Below the pieces are notes generated by a model, which saw nothing but the letters and a program-made list of their open reading frames with translations, did not search any database and had not been told where the DNA came from. Position numbers and translations under genes: made by a program. 64,000 nucleotides of DNA from Paralithodes platypus (Eukaryota; Arthropoda; Malacostraca; Decapoda; Lithodidae): contig CM064560.1 in the NCBI GenBank assembly GCA_032716605.1, forward strand, positions 11,095,744 to 11,159,743, read 5' to 3'. This document shows, piece after piece, positions 54,223 to 64,000 of this stretch (position 1 is the stretch's first letter; each line of letters begins with the position of its first letter).

Positions 54223-54429
54223 GCGCAGCCGTCCACACGATCCCAGGTCCTTTTGGAAACAGCCCCACACATGAGGTACACAAAACCAAGGGTCGTACAA
54301 ACACCCGCGCGGGAAACTGCACAACTGCTGAGCTTCACGTATCCACACATCCTAATAACAAACTAAAATTATGCTGTACCACAATTGTCCAAATACAAAT
54401 ATGAAAATTAATTTGTTAACAGGATCTAT

Positions 54430-55866
54430 AATATTGATAGCAGACTGTAGCTGAAACAACATGTCTTGGTACATATAATATTGATAGCAGACTGTAGCTG
54501 AAACAACATGTCTTGGTACATATAATATTGATAGCAGACTGTAGCTGAAACAACATGTCTTGGTACATATAATATTGATAGCAGACTGTAGCTGAAACAA
54601 CATGTCTTGGTACATATAATATTGATAGCAGACTGTAGCTGAAACAACATGTCTTGGTACATATAATATTGATAGCAGACTGTAGCTGAAACAACATGTC
54701 TTGGTACATATAATATTGATAGCAGACTGTAGCTGAAACAACATGTCTTGGTACATATTGATAGCAGACTGTAGCTGAAACAACATGTCTTGGTACATAT
54801 AATATTGATAGCAGACTGTAGCTGAAACAACATGTCTTGGTACATATTGATAGCAGACTGTAGCTGAAACAACATGTCTTGGTACATATAATATTGATAG
54901 CAGACTGTAGCTGAAACAACATGTCTTGGTACATATTGATAGCAGACTGTAGCTGAAACAACATGTCTTGGTACATAATATTGATAGCAGACTGTAGCTG
55001 AAACAACATGTCTTGGTACATATAATTGTGATAGCAGACTGTAGCTGAAACAACATGTCTTGGTACATATTGATAGCAGACTGTAGCTGAAACAACATGT
55101 CTTGGTACATATAATATTGATAGCAGACTGTAGCTGAAACAACATGTCTTGGTACATATTGATAGCAGACTGTAGCTGAAACAACATGTCTTGGTACATA
55201 TAATATTGATAGCAGACTGTAGCTGAAACAACATGTCTTGGTACATATTGATAGCAGACTGTAGCTGAAACAACATGTCTTGGTACATATAATATTGATA
55301 GCAGACTGTAGCTGAAACAACATGTCTTGGTACATATTGATAGCAGACTGTAGCTGAAACAACATGTCTTGGTACATATTGATAGCAGACTGTAGCTGAA
55401 ACAACATGTCTTGGTACATATTGATAGCAGACTGTAGCTGAAACAACATGTCTTGGTACATATAATATTGATAGCAGACTGTAGCTGAAACAACATGTCT
55501 TGGTACATATTGATAGCAGACTGTAGCTGAAACAACATGTCTTGGTACATATAATATTGATAGCAGACTGTAGCTGAAACAACATGTCTTGGTACATATT
55601 GATAGCAGACTGTAGCTGAAACAACATGTCTTGGTACATATAATATTGATAACAGACTGTAGCTGAAACAACATGTCTTGGTACATATTGATAGCAGACT
55701 GTAGCTGAAACAACATGTCTTGGTACATATAATATTGATAGCAGACTGTAGCTGAAACAACATGTCTTGGTACATATTGATAGCAGACTGTAGCTGAAAC
55801 AACATGTCTTGGTACATATAATATTGATAGCAGACTGTAGCTGAAACAACATGTCTTGGTACATAT
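54430..55866. repeat. 42/47-bp minisatellite, about 32 copies, left arm only
   Basis: The unit contains ttgatagcagactgtagctg and aaacaacatgtcttggtaca, with or without an extra aatat. Long and short forms alternate in the central part, so there is a higher-order dimer of about 89 bp. The other palindrome arm has a single copy (58918-58960), which is the ancestral state. The long minus-strand frames are by-products. Confidence 0.95.
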
Positions 55867-55878
55867 GAAAATCATTAA

Positions 55879-56248
55879 GGGAACCCACCTCGCTTTTTTT
55901 TCTCTTTCTCTCCCTCTCTCTTTGGCTTGTATCCATTTGGCCACATTCAGCTTACTGTTTAAAGACGTTTACCCCCAACCAGGTGGCAATATTTTCCTGG
56001 CGAGCGGTAGCGAGCCAGCGTATATATATTTTTCTTTTGACAGCAAGCTAAATTTGTACATTTTTCGATAGAAAAATGTCTCCGGCGCCGGATTTCTCTA
56101 TACAATGCTGGCTGCTATCGCTCGCCAGGAAGAAATCGACACCTAATGGGGATAAACGTCTTAAAACAGTTGGCTGGATGGGGCCGAATGGATACAAGCC
56201 AGAGAGAGAGAAAAGGAGAGAAAGATACAAAAAAGCCGGTGACCCCCC
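55879..56248. mobile_element. Foldback MITE family B, copy 7
   Basis: TTAA at 55875-55878 and 56249-56252. Ends GGGAACCCACCTCGC and, from the right, GGGGGGTCACCGGC. The empty site with a single TTAA is preserved in the other palindrome arm at about 58375-58390 (acatatgaaaataattaaag in reverse). Length 370 bp. Confidence 0.95.
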
Positions 56249-56254
56249 TTAATG

Positions 56255-56535
56255 CTACAGTGACTGATTAGGAACACACGTAAGCTATTGTAATGTTATT
56301 TAGTGTTTTGAACCTTATTATTGAGATAAGAGATATTCTTTTATTTATTTATTGTTTTTTTAAATGGGAGGATAGTTTGTTGGGATTTGATATAAGGTGG
56401 ATGATCATTCCACACCTTGACCCCTTGATATTTAATCGATGTTTTACTTTGCTCACTTCTTATAAATGGAAGCTGTAATATGTTGTTATTACGTAAGTTG
56501 TAGTTAGGATTTGTTGTGATAGTGAAGTATGGCTT
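56255..56535 (-). pseudogene. LINE C-terminal fragment, left palindrome arm
   Basis: Reverse complement of 58070-58385. The WNDLPPYIK motif of the right arm is degraded here (minus-strand reading of ccacaccttgacc region). Confidence 0.6.
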
Positions 56536-56544
56536 AGTATTATC

Positions 56545-57633
56545 ATCGAAATTGATTACACATTTAAAGCCAAAGAAGGCGCTTAGAAGTATAGTAACAT
56601 CATGTATTACACATTAAAGCCAAAGAGGGTGCTTAGAAGTATAGTAACATCATTTATTACACATTAAAGCCAAAGAGGGCGCTTAGAAGTATAGTAACAT
56701 CATTGATTACACATTAAAGCCAAAGAGGGCGCTTAGAAGTATAGTAACATCATTTATTACACATTTTAAGCCAAAGAGGGCGCTTAGAAGTATAGTAACA
56801 TCATTGATTACACATTAAAGCCAAAGAGGGCGCTTAGAAGTATAGTAACATCATTTATTACACATTAAAGCCAAAGAGGGCGCTTAGAAGTATAGTAACA
56901 TCATTTATTACACATTAACCCTTAATTAGCGGCGAGCAACATAAGTCGAGTTAAATAAAGCTGGACTATGTGGCGGCGCTCGACATAACTCGAGTGGCAA
57001 TTTCAGCACGTAATGTTGCTGAGAGAGAGAGACAAGTGGTGGCAGGAGACTAGCGAGCGTATGACTGCTCCAGACCACCGCGGCGAACCTACTGACACAA
57101 ATCTCAGCTCCCTCCTCCCTCTCTCACTCGCTACATACTCAATTATGTACTGAAAGTAAATTACATGCTTTTTGCACTCGCGTTGCACGGTTATTGCAAG
57201 AAAACTATCCATCATACAAGGATCGTTATGGTGTCATTCGAAAGCTCTGTTTATGCCCTTTCAGGGATAGGTACTTGTTTTACGTTCTGGGTCTTATTTA
57301 GGCATGAAAATGATCACGTAAACAGCCCTATTTTGGCTAAAAACACCCCGCTGTGCGGTACACATAAATAAACCGCATAGGCCGCTCGTAAGGTGTTAAA
57401 GCCAAAGAGGGAGCTTAGAAGTATAGTAACATCATTGATTACACATTTAAAGCCAAAGAGGGCGCTTAGAAGTATAGTAACATCATTTATTACACATTTT
57501 AAGCCAAAGAGGGCGCTTAGAAGTATAGTAACATCATTTATTATACATTAAAGCCAAAGAGGGTGCTTAGAAGTATACTAACATCATTTATTACACATTT
57601 AAAGCCAAATAGGGCGCTTAGAAGTATAGTAAC
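56545..57633. repeat. 50-bp minisatellite, left arm, about 13 copies, interrupted by a MITE
   Basis: Unit: acattaaagccaaagagggc plus gcttagaagtatagtaacat and catttattac. About eight copies precede and five follow the family D MITE. Variants are single-base. Confidence 0.95.
56919..57395 (+). mobile_element. TTAA-target MITE (family D), complete, in the 50-bp minisatellite
   Basis: TTAA at 56915-56918 and 57396-57399, derived from the acaTTAAagcc of the minisatellite unit. Ends CCCTTAATTAGCGG and, from the right, CACCTTACGAGCGG, an imperfect 14-bp TIR. Length 477 bp. The same element opens this window in reverse (1-412). No transposase. Confidence 0.92.
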
Positions 57634-57689
57634 ATAATTTATTTTTAAGTGTTTAAACATTTTAAAGGAAAAGTTTGTGTGATCTAAAT

Positions 57690-58075
57690 GATGTTACTAT
57701 ACTTCTAAGCGCCCTCTTTGGCTTTAATGTGTAATAAATGATGTTACTATACTTCTAAGCGCCCTCTTTGGCTTTAATGTGTAATAAATGATGTTACTAT
57801 ATTTCTAAGCGCCCTCTTTGGCTTTAATGTGTAATCAATGATGTTACTGTACTTCTAAGCGCCCTCTTTGGCTTTAATGTGTAATAAATGATGTTACTAT
57901 ACTTCTAAGCGCCCTCTTTGGCTTTAATGTGTAATAAATGATGTTACTATATTTCTAAGCGCCCTCTTTGGCTTTAATGTGTAATAAATGATGTTACTAT
58001 ATTTCAAAGCGCCCTCTTTGGCTTTAATGTGTAATCAATGATGTTACTATACTTCTAAGCGCCCTCTTTGGCTAT
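57690..58075. repeat. 50-bp minisatellite, right arm, about eight copies inverted
   Basis: Reverse complement of the left-arm array unit; no MITE inside. Confidence 0.95.
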
Positions 58076-58079
58076 AGAT

Positions 58080-58335
58080 TTGTATTAATTTCGAGATAAT
58101 ACTGAGCCATACTTCACTATCACAACAAATCCTAACTACAACTTACGTAATAACAACATATTACAGCCTCCCTTTATGAGAAGTGAACATAGTATAACAT
58201 CGATTGAATATCAGGGGTTCAAGGTGTGGAATGATCTTCCACCTTATATCAAATCCCATCAAACTATCCTCCTATTTAAAACAAAAAACTAACAAATTTC
58301 TCCTATCTAAATACTAAGGTTCAAAACAATAAATG
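58080..58335 (+). pseudogene. LINE C-terminal fragment, right palindrome arm
   Basis: RSEHSITSIEYQGFKVWND, then LPPYIKSHQTILLFKTK, is the FKVWN-LP end of a CR1/Jockey-like LINE ORF. Only the last 60-70 codons remain. Confidence 0.65.
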
Positions 58336-58400
58336 CCATTACTATAGCTTACGTATGTTACTAATGAGTCACTGTAGCTTTAATTATTTTCATATGTACA

Positions 58401-58916
58401 GTTGGTCAAAGTTCCAGCTGACCCACCCTCGCTCTGGGGCTCACAGAATTAGCTGATAATACTGGGGTAGTGGTGCAGGGATACCACTTGCCATTAATGT
58501 GTTACCTGTGTCTGTCCTGTATATTACTGCAAATTAGACTATGTAATGTTCATGTTGTGAAGACTAAATGCTCCTTCATTAAGCAGCCACCAATAAAACA
58601 GAAATATGTATTCTTATAAAATCGAGTAAAGTATGTTGTGGCAGCCAGCAGGTTTTATATGCGTTGCCAATCAGTGGATATAATAACTTGAATATTTAAG
58701 CAAATCTACGAACTTTGGGTGAATGTTCGGGATCATACATAGCGATGTATGCATTTTTATTTGAGATAGGCTTACTTTCCCTTGTTTAGTATAATTATGT
58801 TCTAACAATGATATAGCCGAAATCAGATCTACCTACACACCTCCTTCTTACAGTATTGCCAGATAATTCTGCGAGCCCCAGAGCAAGGGTGAGTCAGCTG
58901 GAACTTTGACCAACTG
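58401..58916. mobile_element. Tc1/mariner-like MITE, right arm only
   Basis: TA at 58399-58400 and 58917-58918. A TIR of about 48 bp starts CAGTTGGTCAAAGTTCCAGC on both ends, with a few mismatches. Length 516 bp, no transposase. The left arm (cttggTAcatatg near 55860) preserves the empty TA site. Confidence 0.92.
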
Positions 58917-59131
58917 TACCAAGAAATGTTGTTTCAGCTACAGTCTGCTATCAATATTATAAATCCTGTTAACAAATTACTTTTCAAATTTGTATTTGGA
59001 CAATAATTGTGCTACAGCATAATTTTAGTGTGAATACGTGAAGCGCAGCAGTTGTGCAGTTTCCCGCGCGGGTGTTTGTACGACCCTTGGTTTTGTGTAC
59101 CTCATGTGAGGGGCTGTTTCCAGAAGGACCT

Positions 59132-59455
59132 CGGCCACAACCCTCTACTAAAGGCCTGCCGGCTGGTTCGTGACGTAGTAATCAAAGGGGCTAGGAGTGG
59201 TAAGGTTCTGGCTGGCGACCACTGGCAACCCCTCCATCTTTTACTTTTTCCTAATGATATTTTAATTAATTCGTTACTTCCGCCAGTCACTGACCATATT
59301 ATACTACTTGTACATCGTGGTCTAAGTTATCACAACTTTATATTGTTATTATTGTTTGTTCGTGATGATAATAATATTATTTTGTATAATGTCTTGGCTT
59401 CTAAATTGTACTTGTATCTATCATTAATATTCAATGTATGCATTATTATTTTTAT
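59132..59455. other. No gene seen
   Basis: An open frame of 142 codons covers 59052-59480 but begins in the palindrome arm and has no recognisable domain. Confidence 0.5.
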
Positions 59456-59456
59456 T

Positions 59457-60257
59457 TGTTGCTTAGTGATAATATGGTAAGCTGCTAGGATATTTGTTGC
59501 TTAGTGATAATATGGTAAGCTGCTAGGATATTTGTTGCTTAGTGATAATATGGTAAGCTGCTAGGATATTTGTTGCTTAGTGATAATATGGTAAGCTGCT
59601 AGGATATTTGTTGCTTAGTGATAATATGGTAAGCTGCTAGGATATTTGTTGCTTAGTGATAATATGGTAAGCTGCTAGGATATTTGTTGCTTAGTGATAA
59701 TATGGTAAGCTGCTAGGATATTTGTTGCTTAGTGATAATATGGTAAGCTGCTAGGATATTTGTTGCTTAGTGATAATATGGTAAGCTGCTAGGATATTTG
59801 TTGCTTAGTGATAATATGGTAAGCTGCTAGGATATTTGTTGCTTAGTGATAATATGGTAAGCTGCTAGGATATTTGTTGCTTAGTGATAATATGGTAAGC
59901 TGCTAGGATATTTGTTGCTTAGTGATAATATGGTAAGCTGCTAGGATATTTGTTGCTTAGTGATAATATGGTAAGCTGCTAGGATATTTGTTGCTTAGTG
60001 ATAATATGGTAAGCTGCTAGGATATTTGTTGCTTAGTGATAATATGGTAAGCTGCTAGGATATTTGTTGCTTAGTGATAATATGGTAAGCTGCTAGGATA
60101 TTTGTTGCTTAGTGATAATATGGTAAGCTGCTAGGATATTTGTTGCTTAGTGATAATATGGTAAGCTGCTAGGATATTTGTTGCTTAGTGATAATATGGT
60201 AAGCTGCTAGGATATTTGTTGCTTAGTGATAATATGGTAAGCTGCTAGGATATTTGT
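59457..60257. repeat. 38-bp minisatellite, about 21 copies, nearly identical
   Basis: Unit: gcttagtgataatatggtaa plus gctgctaggatatttgtt. I found no variant copy. Confidence 0.97.
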
Positions 60258-60383
60258 TTATATTAATACTGATACTGTTGTTAGATTAATTGATATTAGT
60301 TTCCAGGTTGCATTTTATAGCTTTGATTATACGAGTAATCTTGTTATACTTTTTACTTTTATGATAGTAGGTTATGATTTGTG

Positions 60384-60437
<54 letters not shown>

Positions 60438-60690
60438 TCAAGCTCAAGTTTTCCATTAATCACTTATATATAGCACGGTATAGGACTATAGGTTATAGAA
60501 CGTTTTACAAATTGTTCAACATTTATTTACAATAACAAGTAGTTTGGATACACCGGTAATTTCATTTTATAATAGTCAGGAATGAATGAATGAATGAATG
60601 ATGGCTATAGATAAGTAGGAAATTAGAGTTTTGGATAGAGAAAGAATAAGTTGATTAATGGTTACCGGTACGAAAATTATGATTATATTG
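60258..60690. other. No gene seen; (ATT)n at 60389-60435 and (GAAT)n at 60581-60600
   Basis: Two microsatellites in AT-rich sequence. Confidence 0.7.
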
Positions 60691-60692
60691 AA

Positions 60693-60937
60693 AATGACTG
60701 ATTGACTACATCTGTTGATAGAATACTATACATATATGGATATAATTATACAAGTGTTTAAAGCTTCCTCTTCTTACTGATTGACTACATCTGTTGATAG
60801 AATACTATACATATATGGATATAATTATACAAGTGTTTAAAGCTTTCTCTTCTTACTGATTGACTACATCTGTTGATAGAATACTATACATATATGGATA
60901 TAATTATACAAGTGTTTAAAGCTTCCTCTTCTTACTT
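60693..60937. repeat. 79-bp tandem repeat, three copies
   Basis: Unit starts ctgattgactacatctgttg and ends aaagcttNctcttctta. It overlaps the 3' end of the transposase pseudogene, so its last codons (KKRKL) were part of the amplified unit. Confidence 0.93.
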
Positions 60938-61850
60938 GCAGACTTGGTTTGTGTTATCAAGTTATTTTCTGTTGCATAATAATTATTTAAAAGAGTATTT
61001 GAAGCAGCCCAAATCAACATGTTTTCAACCTTTTCTGTGTCATGACCACTATCACAGAATCCATTAGGAAACATAGCATCATCATTGGCAAGAGCTTGCA
61101 TAGTTAACTTCATTGTCAATTTCCGCTGTTAAGTGAAGTAGCAAATGCAGGGTGTTAAGTGAAATTGTTAATGATGATATAATTATACATGATAATGGTT
61201 GTTGTTATGTCATTTGGATATATTAAGGATCCTCTACTTATTCCGTGGATATAGTCATGATGGTCAGGTACTTCAGTGTCAGTCTCTGTACACAAACTAA
61301 CTAACATATTGCAAGAACTACATTTCGTTTTTTTTTGGATACTGAATAGCAACAGTAACCTGCTAAGTATGTAGTAACTGGAAGTATGTCAGTGCATTGT
61401 TCAACATCAGTATTAGAGACATCTAAAACTATACTGTGAAAGTCTAACCGATTTGAGGTTTCCATTTCCTCCCAGTTTGTTTCATTAAATATTTTAAGAT
61501 TAAAATTTTGGTTATGAAATGGCAAATTCATTTTCAGTACAGACATCATTCCGATTTTTTTTTCACATTCAAAGACTTGTCTAATTGATATATTATATTG
61601 ACTTCCTGCAAGCTGGCGATATTGTCCAAATCTAGCTTCAAGGTGATCTGTTTGAAAATGTCCTGTTAATATATAGTCCATATTTAGTTAATATATACAA
61701 TAATTTGTCAGCTCAATTATGGCACGTGTGGTATGTTTGAAGGCAGTGAATGTTTCCCTTGTCAGCTTCCCACTCGCATCTCTATCACTATCCCATAATT
61801 CAAGCCCATTATGGAAATTATTTAAAAATGTGTAGCAAGTACCAAAATGG
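60916..61850 (-). pseudogene. P-element/THAP-like transposase, C-terminal part
   Basis: Minus-strand reading from 61850: LWDSDRDASGKLT, AIIELTNYCI, stop, then DYILTGHFQTDHLEARFGQYR and QYNISIRQVFECEKKIG, with YLAGYCC further on. A frameshift near 61330 continues as CSSCNMLV and SRGSLIYPND, and the end is NTLLNNYYAT with a KKRKL tail. The T.HLE.RFGQYR and AGYC blocks are typical of P-element/THAP9-like transposases in arthropods. Stops and frameshifts make it inactive. Confidence 0.6.
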
Positions 61851-61874
61851 GGAGAAAAATGTATTCAGTTAGAG

Positions 61875-62792
61875 ATATAGAGTGTCTGCAAAGGGATCTA
61901 GATACCTTATAGAGTGTCTGCAAAGGGATCTAGATACCTTACACGAATGTCTGCAAAGGGATCTAGATACCTTATAGAGTGTCTGCAAAGGGATCTAGAT
62001 ACCTTACACGAATGTCTGCAAAGGGATCTAGATACCTTATAGAGTGTCTGCAAAGGGATCTAGATACCTTACACGAATGTCTGCAAAGGGATCTAGATAC
62101 CTTATAGAGTGTCTGCAAAGGGATCTAGATACCTTACACGAATGTCTGCAAAGGGATCTAGATACCTTATAGAGTGTCTGCAAAGGGATCTAGATACCTT
62201 ACACGAATGTCTGCAAAGGGATCTAGATACCTTATAGAGTGTCTGCAAAGGGATCTAGATACCTTACACGAATGTCTGCAAAGGGATCTAGATACCTTAT
62301 AGAGTGTCTGCAAAGGGATCTAGATACCTTACACGAATGTCTGCAAAGGGATCTAGATACCTTATAGAGTGTCTGCAAAGGGATCTAGATACCTTACACG
62401 AATGTCTGCAAAGGGATCTAGATACCTTATAGAGTGTCTGCAAAGGGATCTAGATACCTTACACGAATGTCTGCAAAGGGATCTAGATACCTTATAGAGT
62501 GTCTGCAAAGGGATCTAGATACCTTACACGAATGTCTGCAAAGGGATCTAGATACCTTATAGAGTGTCTGCAAAGGGATCTAGATACCTTACACGAATGT
62601 CTGCAAAGGGATCTAGATACCTTATAGAGTGTCTGCAAAGGGATCTAGATACCTTACACGAATGTCTGCAAAGGGATCTAGATACCTTATAGAGTGTCTG
62701 CAAAGGGATCTAGATACCTTACACGAATGTCTGCAAAGGGATCTAGATACCTTATAGAGTGTCTGCAAAGGGATCTAGATACCTTACACGAA
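61875..62792 (+). repeat. 65-bp dimeric minisatellite from LINE codons, about 14 dimers
   Basis: Two subunits alternate: tgtctgcaaagggatctaga plus taccttacacgaa (33 bp) and the same start with taccttatagag (32 bp). The subunit encodes CLQRDLDTLHE, the LINE thumb motif that continues into EWSVKWQMKFN after the last copy. The strict alternation shows the dimer is the amplified unit. Confidence 0.95.
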
Positions 62793-63514
62793 TGGTCAGT
62801 AAAATGGCAGATGAAGTTTAACATTGACAAATGCAAGGTATTAAAGATAGGGAAGATGCATAATTTAAAAAAATATAAACTAGCTAATATGGAATTAGAA
62901 AACGCAGACTGTGAGAAAGATCTAGGTGTGTTTGTTAGCAATGATTTGAAGCCTAGAAAACAATGTATACGCGTTCGTAACAAGGCAAACAGGATTCTCG
63001 GGTTCATATCTAGGAGTGTGAGTAACAGAACTGCTGATGTTATCTTAAAACTTTACTTGTCATTAGTGAGACCCCATATGGATTATGCTGTTCAATTTTG
63101 GTGTCCTTATTACAGAATGGACATAATTCATTGGAGAGAGTACAACGTAGAATGACAAAAATGATCCATAATATTAGAAATCTTCCGTATGAAGAAAGGT
63201 TGAAGAAATTAGGCTTACATTCGTTAGAGAGACGCAGAGTTAGAGGTGACATGATAGAGGTATTCAAGTGGGTTAGTGGAATTAATAAAGGAGACATGAA
63301 AAATGTACTAAAGCTCAGTGATAGCGAAATAACTCGTACAAATGGTTTCAAATTAGATAAATTTCGTTTCAGAAAAGATATAGGCAAATATTGGTTTGGT
63401 AACAGAGTTGTAGATGGGTGGAATAGGCTACCAAGTGATATAGTGGGATCAAGAACGATAGGGAGCTTTAAGATAAAATTAGATAGGCATATGGACGAGA
63501 TGGGTTGGGTGTGA
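62754..63514 (+). pseudogene. LINE RT thumb and C-terminal region
   Basis: CLQRDLDTLHEWSVKWQMKF, CEKDLGVFVSNDLKP, NRILGFISRS, SLVRPHMDYAVQFWCPYY, then a one-base frameshift near 63115 and SLERVQRRMTKMI, EERLKKLGLHSLERRRVRGD, GNRVVDGWNRLPSDIV. These are the standard CR1-type post-palm blocks up to the stop at 63512. Apart from the frameshift the sequence looks well preserved. Confidence 0.88.
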
Positions 63515-63730
63515 GGGGGATCTACCAGGTGTGGGCCAATAGGCGCTCAGCAGACCCCCGTAATCTTGTATTAATCTCTGACCGTTTTGGTGGGGTCAGT
63601 ACTTAAGGTATTAGTGAGATGGGTCTATAATTGGGCCTTGTAATTAGGGTTGGGTGTGACAGGGATCTGCCTCGTATGGGCCGATCGGCTTTTTGCAGAC
63701 TCCCATTTTCTTATGTTCTTATGTTCTTAA
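63515..63730 (+). repeat. LINE 3' UTR and tail
   Basis: gtgagggggatctaccaggtgtgggcc occurs with a second related block (gtgacagggatctgcctcg) and tgcagactcccattttc, ending in ttcttatg repeats. The same modules lie at 13958-14095. Confidence 0.75.
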
Positions 63731-63735
63731 GTATT

Positions 63736-64000
63736 TTTTTTGTTCATCATTAGTCAAAGGATAAGTATATTTGTTGTCGAGTCCACATCCTTTAAATGGT
63801 GAATTCATATTTATCACAGTCCACCAGATATGAAAGATCTCAATGTAATTTGCAACCTCAGCAAAAATGTCAGATCATGTTGCATATAGACGTTATAGAC
63901 TACAGCACCATTGATTCTTTTGAACTTCGCCTAGCCAAATAGCTTGCATCAAACCCGAGACTGACTGCGTTTGTAAATGAACCCCTGCTGTACAGGCGAC
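63736..64000 (-). pseudogene. P-element/THAP-like transposase, middle part (continues beyond window)
   Basis: Minus-strand reading gives ANYIEIFHIWWTVINMNSPF with KGCGLDNKYTYPLTNDEQKK at the end, the W-W-x-I-x-N segment that precedes the LWDSDRDASGKLT-like region now beyond the LINE insertion. It belongs with 60916-61850 and is truncated by the window end. Confidence 0.55.

Larger units (their letters stand above)
54245..59131. repeat. Large inverted duplication (palindrome) with asymmetric insertions
   Basis: The left arm (54245-57633) and right arm (57690-59131, reverse complement) share, in order: a segment with cccgcgcgggNaactgcac, one or many copies of the agactgtagctgaaacaac unit, acatatgaaaatNattaa, gctacagtgactNattag, a LINE C-terminus and a 50-bp minisatellite. 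By eye about nine in ten bases agree in the LINE segment. The left arm alone contains the 42/47-bp array, a family B MITE and a family D MITE; the right arm alone contains a Tc1/mariner-like MITE. The central spacer is about 56 bp. Confidence 0.88.
61860..63735 (+). mobile_element. LINE (CR1-like) inserted in the transposase, with expanded minisatellite and (TTCTTATG)n tail
   Basis: A minisatellite derived from its own codons is followed by the RT thumb, C-terminal region, a 3' UTR and a tail ending ttcttatgttcttatgttctt. The transposase pseudogene resumes on both sides on the opposite strand, so this is a later insertion. RT fingers and palm are absent (5' truncated). Confidence 0.8.

Noticed and set aside
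54352..55944. Open frames of 463-530 codons rich in SATVCYQY or CCFSYSLL
   Set aside because: Translations of the 42/47-bp minisatellite; three frames open simultaneously.
59052..59480. 142-codon plus-strand frame
   Set aside because: Starts in a palindrome arm whose counterpart on the left is not open in the same way, ends in AT-rich sequence and has no domain.

Overview
This window looks like a repeat-dominated stretch of a large, AT-rich arthropod genome, most likely a decapod crustacean (inferred). The clues are an interstitial run of TTAGG, the arthropod telomere motif, and a mixture of BEL, Gmr1-like gypsy, Penelope-like, RTE, Jockey/CR1-like, TTAA-target, Tc1/mariner-like, Harbinger-like and P/THAP-like elements. 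There is no prokaryotic operon structure. I see no confident host gene. The only gene-like exon with a good splice donor is a MADF-domain exon near 25 kb, and it may belong to a Harbinger-type transposon. I found no previously undescribed biological system; the interest lies in how the repeats are built and nested.

Layout: 0-5.4 kb holds a cut-off TTAA-type MITE, a TIR element with a 51-bp minisatellite inside, a decayed LINE with a SINE-like insertion, and another TTAA-type MITE. 5.66-12.37 kb is a BEL/Pao element with two LTRs, several internal deletions and frame breaks. 13.3-15.5 kb is a Penelope-like element interrupted by an RTE LINE. 15.7-21.2 kb is a Gmr1-like gypsy element (integrase before RNase H) whose reverse transcriptase has been lost. 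21.6-25.5 kb is a candidate Harbinger element carrying the MADF exon and a LINE insertion. 26-35 kb holds foldback MITEs (family A), a Tc1/mariner-like MITE, an RTE fragment and a long hairpin.

36.3-39.3 kb is one LINE that was hit by three foldback MITEs and grew two minisatellites from its own coding sequence, with a fourth MITE directly behind it. 41.2-45.4 kb is a roughly 124-copy 34-bp minisatellite with higher-order structure. 45-56 kb alternates family B MITEs with large minisatellites (42, 50 and 42/47 bp units). 54.2-59.1 kb is a large inverted duplication whose arms carry different insertions, so each arm shows the other's pre-insertion state. 59.5-60.3 kb is a 38-bp minisatellite. 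60.9 kb to the window end is a P/THAP-like transposase pseudogene on the minus strand, split by a LINE that carries a 65-bp dimeric minisatellite.

A recurring pattern is that minisatellites arise at transposon ends or inside LINE reverse-transcriptase codons, and TTAA-target MITEs then land in the TTAA sites of these arrays. Nearly all long open frames in the minisatellites (for example 41.5-45.4, 47.2-48.7 and 54.4-55.9 kb) are by-products of the repeat period and are not called as genes.
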